20,410 nucleotides of DNA from the IMG/VR virus record IMGVR_UViG_3300033146_001679, positions 1-20,410 of that record; one strand, written 5' to 3'. This document shows, one piece after another, positions 6,608 to 13,417 of the stretch (within the stretch, counting starts at the first letter, position 1; every line of letters starts with the position of its first letter). The stretch comes from a virus. The translations under genes and the position numbers were made by a program. The notes below the pieces were generated by a model. That model saw only the letters and a program-made list of their open reading frames with translations, had not been told where the DNA came from and ran no database searches.

Positions 6608-6686
6608 TAAAAAAACAACCCGAACTCTAAAAAGGATAGCAGATTATCTTGCTTCATTAAACCTTGTATGTGAGCATTCGGGTTGT
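6608..6686 (-). ncRNA. Compact rod-like small RNA with U-tract (RNA-F)
   Basis: A 10-bp helix joins the ends (6615-6624 with 6677-6686, ACAACCCGAA/TTCGGGTTGT), extended by CTC/GAG (6625-6627 with 6672-6674), then AAGG/CCTT and an AGCA/TGCT tip. Seven T follow on the minus strand. Its architecture parallels RNA-C. It lies directly upstream of the tRNA-like element and could also be simply an efficient terminator for the RNA region 6690-6970. Confidence 0.6.
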
Positions 6687-6689
6687 AAT

Positions 6690-6970
6690 TATTTCTTATC
6701 TTTTACATAATCAGGCTAATCATACCTAACTAAGACCGCTCTTGTATAAGTAGGACACGGTTTTCCTTTAATAAGTTTTAGTTTATCGTCATTGCGGACA
6801 TCATATTATAGTTTGAAAATTACCTAACTTATTATTAAGGTTTGTAATTTGTTATTAATATAAACAGCAAGTTTTATCCTGAAAATGTTTATTGGTTTAT
6901 ATCACCCTAATATTAAAATATTAGACGCTTTGAGCTTAAGATAACTATTTATACTCGCTCAAACGAGTGT
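6690..6970 (-). ncRNA. Non-coding, probably structured segment (RNA-G)
   Basis: No credible gene. Visible hairpins are ACTCG/CGAGT at 6952-6956/6964-6968 and CTAATATT/AATATTAG at 6907-6914/6917-6924. It would be transcribed towards RNA-F, whose stem and U-tract could end it. The structural evidence is weaker than for RNA-B and RNA-D. Confidence 0.35.
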
Positions 6971-7087
6971 TAATTAAATCATATAGTATTATAGAGGATT
7001 TTTGGATTTGTATGTCATTGATATTTAGATTGTTAAGTATCATTTGACGGTAATTTCAATGTATTGATAGTGTTTAAGTAAGTGAAA

Positions 7088-7163
7088 ATTAGGTAGTTAG
7101 GTGATTTATTGCTAACTTTTTTAGCATACATTGCTAACATTTTTAGCACTAATTTAACCTAAT
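7088..7163. repeat. Tandem 22-nt inverted repeats inside a larger inverted repeat
   Basis: Two copies of TGCTAA-N5-TTAGCA (7110-7126 and 7132-7148), spaced 22 nt apart, lie inside ATTAGGT (7088-7094) and ACCTAAT (7157-7163). The 22-nt phase places the sites about two helical turns apart, as in operators or iterons. Two tandem weak terminators are the alternative. From 7164 to about 7260 I see only AT-rich DNA. Confidence 0.5.
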
Positions 7164-7279
7164 ATCTTAAACAAAACCTTATAATATTTTAAAACTTTCC
7201 AAACATATATATAATATATTAATATAATATAAATACATAAATTTCCCTTTTTAAAACACTATACCTAATAAAAAATAAT

Positions 7280-7623
7280 CACAATCCAAGTGAGTTATGA
7301 TATAAAACTGTAATATAACCTACAATTTAGATATAACTCTACTTGAACTGTAATTTACAGTTGAGGATTTGGTTTACCCATTACCACCCACAAGGTTTAT
7401 CGTATGTTATAGCCTACGACTGCGTCCCCTATTCTTATTTAACGTCAGGAAGGGTGTGCCTCGACAACATTTTACTTATATACCACCAAGTGTTAGGGTG
7501 GTTTAGTATAATTAAAGTTTTTTCCTAATATTAGTAATCCACAGTAGCAACGAACTACACAATAGCTTAACTATTTGTGGATTATAACACACTATATTTA
7601 AACTCTGGTGTGTAAGCAGAGTT
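7280..7623 (-). ncRNA. Structured 3' region with three-way junction and pseudoknot (RNA-H)
   Basis: Elements in coordinate order: a 12-bp helix with one bulge (CAAGTGAGTTAT near 7287 with the ATAACTC/ACTTG block near 7332-7345); a perfect hairpin AACTGTAA-T-TTACAGTT just after it; ACCACC/GGTGGT (7482-7487 with 7497-7502); a three-way junction closed by AATCCACA/TGTGGATT (7536-7543 with 7576-7583) carrying GTAG/CTAC and AATAG/CTATT hairpins; and an H-type pseudoknot at 7587-7623. It begins within 8 nt of the stop codon of the gene 7631-8176 and is therefore read here as its 3' untranslated RNA. The opposite strand would fold similarly, so strand is inferred. Confidence 0.55.
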
Positions 7624-7630
7624 AAGAGAT

Positions 7631-8176
7631 TTAGTCAAGGTCATTTACTACTGTCTCAGTAGCAGCAACTTTAGGTGCTGTCACACCCATTAGATTCCCG
7701 AAGAAAGCAGCAGCTTTCTCTGGACTTTGAGAACTCAGAAACGAGTTCAACATACGAGACTGAGCTCGTAGAGTTTCGTGAGCGACATTACGTCGTTCTT
7801 GTTCTGCCTCCGAGTAGAAGTTGGAGTTAACATATTCGCCATTCTCGGCGAATACTAAATCTCCACTATCATTTTTGTGATAGTGACTGTTGGTGTGCTC
7901 ACCAACGAACTCTCCTGAAGAGAGTCTATTACCGAATAAACGAACGCCTACAATAGCGTTGTCATCTGACAATAATACACTGATACTGTTTTCTCCAACA
8001 GGAACCGGAGCCCATCTCCCGTTGAAGCCGTCTTTAATCTCAAGGCTATCAGCCTCGATATTAAACGTCGCAATTAACTTCTCAATATCAGCCTCACTAA
8101 GGCTAATATCTAAATGATTATTACTTGTACTTGCTTTAATTACTTTACCTGATACTGTTAAGATATTTTTACCCAT
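7631..8176 (-). CDS. Unidentified protein, 181 aa, GC-rich gene between structured RNAs
   Basis: Begins MGKNILTVSGKVIKASTSNN. Residues 1-90 look mainly beta (short alternating hydrophobics, NGRWAPVPVGENSISVLL), a His cluster follows (His94, His98, His100), and residues 121-165 form a likely amphipathic helix pair (SEAEQERRNVAHETLRAQ onwards). No signal peptide or known motif is seen. Base composition stands out: 27 of 60 bases are G/C at 7681-7740, against 16 of 60 at 15601-15660 in the portal gene. It is flanked by structured non-coding DNA on both sides (8177-8460 and 7280-7623). High expression or recent acquisition would explain the composition. It is the first gene of the leftward block. 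Confidence 0.75.
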   Translation of the reverse strand: MGKNILTVSGKVIKASTSNNHLDISLSEADIEKLIATFNIEADSLEIKDGFNGRWAPVPVGENSISVLLSDDNAIVGVRLFGNRLSSGEFVGEHTNSHYHKNDSGDLVFAENGEYVNSNFYSEAEQERRNVAHETLRAQSRMLNSFLSSQSPEKAAAFFGNLMGVTAPKVAATETVVNDLD

Positions 8177-8460
8177 AACTTAATCGACTTGCACTCCCTT
8201 GGTGCTGTTAGTTCTCCTATATCCGCCGAGATATAAGAGCTATAATTCATTAATAAAAAGCTCGATATATTTTTATGTAATCAACCCAACGCTACCGAGC
8301 GTAAAACATTAAAGTTGATGGCTATTAATATCCCATTTGTATTATATAATTTGAATTTGATTATATCTCGATACGGGAGGGACATTGACTGCCGAAACTG
8401 AATTGAGGTTTCACCAGGAGTACCTTAACCATTTACCTATACACTTAATTTTTTAATCAA
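8177..8460 (-). promoter_or_regulatory. Structured 5' leader of the 181-aa gene (RNA-I)
   Basis: On the minus strand this leader has helices GAAAC/GTTTC (8394-8398 with 8408-8412), a two-layer stem ATCAAC/GTTGAT (8280-8285 with 8314-8319) enclosing ACGCT-ACCG-AGCGT (8289-8302), GAGCT/AGCTC (8237-8241 with 8259-8263) and GCAC/GTGC close to the start codon (8191-8194 with 8202-8205). A leader of nearly 290 nt with this much pairing suggests post-transcriptional control or a separate RNA. It matches no riboswitch I recognise. No obvious -7 box was found upstream. Confidence 0.5.
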
Positions 8461-8602
8461 CTCTATATATCATAATTAATCCATTTATACACACTTAAAT
8501 TAATATAACATATTTCAATCTATTTTAACTAATCAATATATATCTTGTAGAAAAAATCTAATATTAACAGGGAGGGGTTATTTTTAATACATATATATCA
8601 TT

Positions 8603-8656
8603 TTAAAAATAGGTACTTTTTTAAACAATTTATACATTTATACATCCTATTTTTAA
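8603..8656. repeat. 11-bp inverted repeat in the strand-switch region
   Basis: TTAAAAATAGG (8603-8613) and CCTATTTTTAA (8646-8656) are perfect inverse copies separated by 32 nt. This may be a protein-binding site or a weak bidirectional hairpin. Apart from this, 8461-8742 shows only AT-rich sequence. Confidence 0.4.
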
Positions 8657-8742
8657 CCTTAACAATCGAATATTAGTTCTCAAAATTGACTGTTTATGTT
8701 AATCAATCACTTTTAATCCAAATTAAGTACTTTTTAGCATAA

Positions 8743-8839
8743 GTAATTGTTAGGGAGAGATATATATATATATACCGTAGGTATATATATATATATATCG
8801 AGCGTTACAATTACATATATATACCGTAGGTATATATAT
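8743..8839. repeat. Nested cruciform-forming hairpins, candidate replication origin
   Basis: Two hairpins share the tip TACC-GTA-GGTA with long alternating TA stems: 8757-8799 (17 bp plus an extension after one mismatch) and 8815-8839 (11 bp). The first is enclosed by GTAATTGT/ACAATTAC (8743-8750 with 8807-8814), so the second hairpin starts exactly where the outer stem ends. C-(GNA)-G triloops form unusually stable DNA hairpins. A third, imperfect TA palindrome follows at about 8848-8869. The position, between the leftward and rightward gene blocks, suits an origin or a supercoil-sensitive control element. Confidence 0.55.
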
Positions 8840-8976
8840 ACTACTCTAATATAATATATATAGTATATTATATATAAAGGAAAATTAAAATTTTCTTTTA
8901 AAATAAAAAAAGATTTTACTTTACCAAATATTTTAATACTTTATTTTGAACATCTTGAAATTCAGTAAGTTACAGA

Positions 8977-9034
8977 GATTTTTAATTAAAATCAATTGTA
9001 ATTTTAATGAAGAGTATAAGATTTTAATTAAAAT
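8977..9034. promoter_or_regulatory. Twin AT palindromes upstream of the packaging operon
   Basis: GATTTTTAATTAAAATC (8977-8993) and ATTTTAATTAAAAT (9021-9034) carry the same palindromic core, centres about 43 nt apart, roughly four helical turns. They lie about 190 nt before the 9218-9250 promoter. They may be operators or simply reflect composition. Nothing else is seen from 8870 to 9217. Confidence 0.35.
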
Positions 9035-9217
9035 GTGATATTTATATATAACAAGGAATCGAATTAAAAATAATTGCAGATATATGTTGTGATATTTATA
9101 ATCAGAACCCACATAACATACTTAAATATCAATTCTAAGCGATTATTAATTGAATCTCATTAAAATATACAACTTATTTAAAATAATAGCTTATAACGTA
9201 TTTAATTTGAATATTTA

Positions 9218-9250
9218 TTTGCATAATTAAAATATAGAGTTTATATTTGC
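9218..9250 (+). promoter_or_regulatory. Bacteroidota-type promoter of the head/packaging operon
   Basis: TTTG (9218-9221), a 20-nt spacer, then TATATTTGC (9242-9250) fit the Bacteroidota -33/-7 consensus. The start codon of the first rightward gene is 22 nt after the -7 box, giving a short leader. Confidence 0.75.
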
Positions 9251-9272
9251 ATAAAATTATAAAAACAATACT

Positions 9273-10052
9273 ATGGGATTTAAAAAACCAACAAAAGTAA
9301 AATTAGAATCAGATGATATGAGTTTGGATAAAAAAGTATTATTCGATGAAGTTACACATACTTATTATTATAAAAATACCAAACTATTAAGTACTACTCA
9401 ATTTATTAAACAATTTACAAAACCATTTAATCCATTATTTCCATCAATAGCCAAAGCTAAAAAAAATGCGAAAGAAAAAACAGGAATTGTAGATGCTAAA
9501 ACATTACGTAAAATATGGAAACTAAGTGGTTCGAGAGCAAGTCATCTCGGAACAGCTGTTCATGAATTTGCAGAATTATATGTACTTGATCCTAATACTC
9601 AAATTAAAACTAAATACGATGAAGGTATAGTTAAAGCAATTAATAAATTAAGAGAAGACTGGGATATTATACATCAAGAATTAATTGTATATAGTGCCAA
9701 GTATATGGTTGCAGGTTCTATTGATTTAATATTAAGACATAAGAAAACTAAAGAATATGCAATAGGTGATTGGAAAACAACTGTAGATTTAAAGAAGTAT
9801 TATAATACAATGGATGAACCGTTTAAAATACATGACAGTGCTTTAAATAAGTATAGTATACAATTAGATATATATTCTATATTAGCACCATATCATATTC
9901 CTGAAACTAATAGAATAGTTATACAAATAAGTTGGGATGGAGATGTTGAATTTTTTACACCAACATCACGTAAAAAATCAAATCAATTACCATTTACATT
10001 AGATAAAACAATGACAGCATTAAAAGAATATAAAAATATAAATATAAAATAA
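9273..10052 (+). CDS. PD-(D/E)XK (RecB/Cas4-like) nuclease
   Basis: A 259-residue protein with the motifs of this fold in order: HEFAE (97-101), Glu136 in HQELIVY, GSID (148-151, Asp151), GDWKTT (Asp166 and Lys168, the D-x-K of the signature), and the QLDIY helix (197-201) typical of RecB-family nucleases. Asp151, Asp166 and Lys168 would bind the metal and catalyse DNA cleavage. Nucleases of this superfamily are usual in crAss-like phages. As first gene of the block that includes terminase it may process replicating DNA for packaging or act in recombination; that role is inferred. The next gene starts one nucleotide after its stop. Confidence 0.8.
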   Translation: MGFKKPTKVKLESDDMSLDKKVLFDEVTHTYYYKNTKLLSTTQFIKQFTKPFNPLFPSIAKAKKNAKEKTGIVDAKTLRKIWKLSGSRASHLGTAVHEFAELYVLDPNTQIKTKYDEGIVKAINKLREDWDIIHQELIVYSAKYMVAGSIDLILRHKKTKEYAIGDWKTTVDLKKYYNTMDEPFKIHDSALNKYSIQLDIYSILAPYHIPETNRIVIQISWDGDVEFFTPTSRKKSNQLPFTLDKTMTALKEYKNINIK

Positions 10053-10053
10053 T

Positions 10054-10302
10054 ATGGCAGTAATAATTAATGATTTAGATATAAGTGTAATACTGGATGA
10101 AAAACCTTATAATATTGATACAGCAATACAGTATGTTGATATATTAACAGAGAAGTATAATAAGTTATATTGTGTCGTTGAAGAAACACGCAATAAAATA
10201 ATTAAAAATAAATATAGAAAGTTATTTAGTATAATAGGATTTGATCATTTTCGTAATAATATTCCATTATACCAACTATATTATATAAGCAAATTAAAAT
10301 GA
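10054..10302 (+). CDS. Hypothetical protein, 82 aa
   Basis: Begins MAVIINDLDISVILDEKPYN and ends IPLYQLYYISKLK. Mixed beta/alpha appearance, basic second half (NKIIKNKYRKLFSIIGFDHF). No family recognised. It is one nucleotide from the nuclease gene and overlaps the next start by 4 nt (ATGA), so it is translationally coupled within the operon. Confidence 0.7.
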   Translation: MAVIINDLDISVILDEKPYNIDTAIQYVDILTEKYNKLYCVVEETRNKIIKNKYRKLFSIIGFDHFRNNIPLYQLYYISKLK

Positions 10303-10610
10303 TAACAAGTTTTGAAAAAAGATTAAGTGAGAATTTAAAAAAAGAAGGATTGAATGTCAAATTAGGACTTAGAATACATAGTCATTTATGGAGATTTATA
10401 AAAATGAATTTGATAGAGTTCTTAATACATAATAAAGATTATACTGGTATTAATATAGGATTATCAGGTTTTATTAATATTAAATCAAAAACTGGTAAAA
10501 CTCGTAAACCTGATTTAAAATATTTATATAATAAATATAATTTACAACATTATCGTTATATAGCTTTATTAAAAAAATATAGAAAAAAAAGAAAAAAATT
10601 AAAAATATGA
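10299..10610 (+). CDS. Basic hypothetical protein, 103 aa
   Basis: Begins MITSFEKRLSENLKKEGL. Strongly basic, ending with a Lys/Arg run (KYRKKRKKLKI), so nucleic-acid binding is plausible. A middle segment (DYTGINIGLSGFINIKSKTGKTRK) looks like a beta hairpin. Both ends overlap neighbours by 4 nt (ATGA). It could assist the terminase or structural genes that follow, but no family supports this. Confidence 0.7.
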   Translation: MITSFEKRLSENLKKEGLNVKLGLRIHSHLWRFIKMNLIEFLIHNKDYTGINIGLSGFINIKSKTGKTRKPDLKYLYNKYNLQHYRYIALLKKYRKKRKKLKI

Positions 10611-11188
10611 ATAATTTATTTGAATTTGATGGGATTAACATAACAGTTAATCCTATATTGTTATCAATAACTGAGTTTGAAAAAATATGGAAGCGAGATA
10701 AAAGTAAGGATAAAAGGAAAGCAAGAAAAGAATTTATATATATCTATGGAATGGTATCTAATGAAATAGATAATATATGGAAAGACTATGCTAATTTATC
10801 GAAAAGAGAGAAAATAATAATAGATGATTTATTTAATAAAGAGACATGGGTCCCAGATAGGTTGGTAACACAAGCTCTTGAAAAATATAAAGCTCGTTAT
10901 CCAAAAACTCCATCTGAAATATTATTAGAATCTGCTATGAAATCAATGATTAAAGTTAAAGATTTTATGGATGAGTTAGATTTGAATGAAAGGGATACAC
11001 AAGGTAGATTAATACATAATCCTAAAACTATATTGGATACAGCAAAACAATCTGTAAAGGTTTATATGGATATAAAAGAAGTTATAGATAAAATTCAATC
11101 TAATAAAGAACTGAATAATGATAAATTGAGAGGTGGTGCAGAAGAAGGATTTTTTGAAAACGAAAATATAATGGAGGGATTAGTATAA
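10607..11188 (+). CDS. Candidate small terminase subunit
   Basis: A 193-residue, highly charged, mainly helical protein. The central part (TWVPDRLVTQALEKYKARYPKTP onward, about 84-165) is a series of helices. The C-terminus is acidic and flexible (RGGAEEGFFENENIMEGLV). It sits directly before the large terminase and overlaps it by one nucleotide (TAATG), the usual place of a small terminase, which recognises the packaging site and forms a ring. I see no clear helix-turn-helix sequence, so the call rests on position, size and helical character. Confidence 0.5.
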   Translation: MNNLFEFDGINITVNPILLSITEFEKIWKRDKSKDKRKARKEFIYIYGMVSNEIDNIWKDYANLSKREKIIIDDLFNKETWVPDRLVTQALEKYKARYPKTPSEILLESAMKSMIKVKDFMDELDLNERDTQGRLIHNPKTILDTAKQSVKVYMDIKEVIDKIQSNKELNNDKLRGGAEEGFFENENIMEGLV

Positions 11189-13380
11189 TGACAAGAAAAG
11201 AACAATATGTATTAAGATATAAACTTTCTATAAAAGAAGTAAATATATTATTACCATTGGTTGATAAATATAACATTCATATATATGATGTTAAAATACT
11301 ATATGATAAATATAAATCAGTTGATGATGTTATATTAAACATAAACGAAAGAAAGTTTAAAACAAAAGCAGAACTATGGTTGACTGATGAGTTCAAAATA
11401 TACAACACAGATAGATTTAGATCATCTGTATTGAATTATTTAGATAAGGGTAGATATACTGATGAAATTAAAAATAAGTATCCACAGTCGAATTATATGT
11501 TATTTTGGAAGGAAGAAGCGAGAAGATGTTTATATGGATATTTAAACGGTAACGAATGGGTTACAGGTTATTTTTACTTTTATCTAAATTATTCACAAAT
11601 AGAACTTACTAAAATTATAGGTTCATCTCAAAACTTAAAAGATGGTAAGACAGTACAAGGTGAAAGAGTCGTAGATTTTCCTGTATTTTGGGATAGTGAT
11701 TATTTTTATTATCATTACTTAGAAGAAGCAGAACGTAATGGGTTAAGTGCGAGTGTATTGAAAACAAGAGGTAGAGGTTTCAGTTGGAAAGCAGCATCAA
11801 TGCTTAATAGAAATTTTTATTTAATACCAAGAAGTAGAAGTATAGTATATGCAAGTGACGATGAATATCTTGCCGGAGGAGACGGGATATTAACCAAAGC
11901 ATGGAATCAAATGTCATTTATAGATGAGAACACACCGTGGGTTAAAAAGAAACAAAAAAAAGATACTGAACACCACAAACGAGCATCAATGATTAAAATA
12001 GTAAATGGTACAGAAATTGAAAAGGGATTCAAATCTGAAATAATAGGCAAAACACTTAATAGGTCTGCATCTAAAGCAAGGGGTAAGAGAGCTAAGTTAA
12101 TATTATATGAAGAAGCAGGAAGTTTTAATAATTTAATAGATAGTTGGATAGTATCAGGTCCTTCTGTTACTCAAGATGGAGTTGTATTTGGATTAAGAGT
12201 TGGATTTGGAACAGGCGGTGATGATATAAAATCCTTTAAAGGATTGTATGATTTATTCTATAAACCAGATACTTATGATATTTATAGTATTTCTAATATA
12301 TGGACACCAGGTGCTTATTCTATTAAGACAGGTTGGTTTCAACCAGATTATGCGAGTAAACAAGGTTTCTATGATCAAGATGGTAATAGTGAAATGATAT
12401 TAGCAAAAGAAATGATATTACAAGAACGAGAAAAGATAATGAAATCAGGAGCTGATATTAGTACAATTCTTAAAATGAAAGCAGAAAGACCTATTGTACC
12501 AGAAGAAGCATTATTAAGAACTACTGGTTCACCATTCCCTATAAATGCAATTAAAGACCAAATGATATTTTTAAATCAACATCCTGATTTATTAGGGGAG
12601 ATTAGTAAAGGTAAATTGGTATTTGTTGGAGACAATGAGGTAAAATGGTTAGAAAGCAATAATATTGAAATTATACAAACTCATAATCCAAGTAAACTAA
12701 ATAGAGAGGGAGGTATTGAAATATATCAACATCCAATACAAGCTATTAAAGGAACAACATTTGGGTATATTATTGGAGTTGATCCTATTGACTTTGATTA
12801 TGCTGAAGTAGCAGATAGTAATTTCTCATTGGGTAGTTGTTTTGTAATGAATAGTGTAACTAAACGTATAGTTGCTGAATATACAGGAAGACCTGAATTA
12901 GCAGAAACATTTTACGAAACTGTAAGAAGATTAGCATTATATTATAATGCTACTGTAATGTATGAAAATAATATTAAAGGTTTATATACATATTTTGTAA
13001 ATAGGTTTAGTGAACATTTATTAGCATTCAAACCTAAAATATTAGATGATGGTGATACTATGGTTTCTGTAGGTAGAAGAAAATATGGATATACTGCAAA
13101 TGAAAGAATCAATAAATTAGGGTTACAGTTTATTAAAAAATGGTTATCTGAAACAATTGACGATGAAGGTAATATGACAATAGTTAATACTATTAAAAGT
13201 AAAGGATTGTTAGATGAATTTATTGAATGGAATCCAGATGGAAACTTTGATAGAGTATCTGCTATGATAGCATTATTAGTTTGTTATAAAGATATTGAGC
13301 GTATATTGGAATCAGGTGTAAATGATACTAACAAAGAAGATTATGCAAAATTTTGGAATAAAGCATTCAAATATAGATGA
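11188..13380 (+). CDS. terL: Terminase large subunit
   Basis: A 730-residue packaging motor and nuclease. The ATPase domain shows a variant Walker A LKTRGRGFSWKAA (191-203), as in crAss-like terminases, Walker B LILYEEAG (304-311, with the catalytic Glu) and a coupling segment LRVGFGTGGDD (336-346). The C-terminal RNase H-like nuclease has GVDPIDFD (530-537), MYENNIKGL (591-599) and Asp688 in FDRVSAMIALL as likely metal ligands. It pumps DNA through the portal into the capsid and cuts concatemers. Its length is typical of crAss-like phages. The start overlaps the previous gene by one nucleotide. Confidence 0.92.
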   Translation: MTRKEQYVLRYKLSIKEVNILLPLVDKYNIHIYDVKILYDKYKSVDDVILNINERKFKTKAELWLTDEFKIYNTDRFRSSVLNYLDKGRYTDEIKNKYPQSNYMLFWKEEARRCLYGYLNGNEWVTGYFYFYLNYSQIELTKIIGSSQNLKDGKTVQGERVVDFPVFWDSDYFYYHYLEEAERNGLSASVLKTRGRGFSWKAASMLNRNFYLIPRSRSIVYASDDEYLAGGDGILTKAWNQMSFIDENTPWVKKKQKKDTEHHKRASMIKIVNGTEIEKGFKSEIIGKTLNRSASKARGKRAKLILYEEAGSFNNLIDSWIVSGPSVTQDGVVFGLRVGFGTGGDDIKSFKGLYDLFYKPDTYDIYSISNIWTPGAYSIKTGWFQPDYASKQGFYDQDGNSEMILAKEMILQEREKIMKSGADISTILKMKAERPIVPEEALLRTTGSPFPINAIKDQMIFLNQHPDLLGEISKGKLVFVGDNEVKWLESNNIEIIQTHNPSKLNREGGIEIYQHPIQAIKGTTFGYIIGVDPIDFDYAEVADSNFSLGSCFVMNSVTKRIVAEYTGRPELAETFYETVRRLALYYNATVMYENNIKGLYTYFVNRFSEHLLAFKPKILDDGDTMVSVGRRKYGYTANERINKLGLQFIKKWLSETIDDEGNMTIVNTIKSKGLLDEFIEWNPDGNFDRVSAMIALLVCYKDIERILESGVNDTNKEDYAKFWNKAFKYR

Positions 13381-13388
13381 TAATTTTG

Positions 13389-13397
13389 TATATTTGC
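13389..13397 (+). promoter_or_regulatory. -7 box before the portal gene
   Basis: TATATTTGC lies 20 nt before the portal ATG, in the 37-nt gap after the terminase gene. The box is identical to those at 9242 and 16788. A TTTG at the usual distance is not evident, so it may be weaker or need a phage factor. Confidence 0.55.
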
Positions 13398-13417
13398 AAA
13401 AACTTAAAATAATATAG

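Noticed and set aside
7343-7528. Plus-strand 61-codon frame starting with TTG
   Set aside because: It lies across several strong RNA hairpins, starts at a weak codon, opposes the surrounding genes and has an un-phage-like composition.
7620-7640. Stop-codon readthrough or frameshift driven by the 7587-7623 pseudoknot
   Set aside because: The spacing is suggestive, but the frame meets another TAA two codons later, and no slippery heptamer is seen before the stop.
2093-8460. Group I or group II intron, tmRNA, RNase P RNA or CRISPR array
   Set aside because: No group I core pairing segments, no domain V-type hairpin, no tmRNA or RNase P conserved boxes and no regularly spaced direct repeats with spacers were found by eye.
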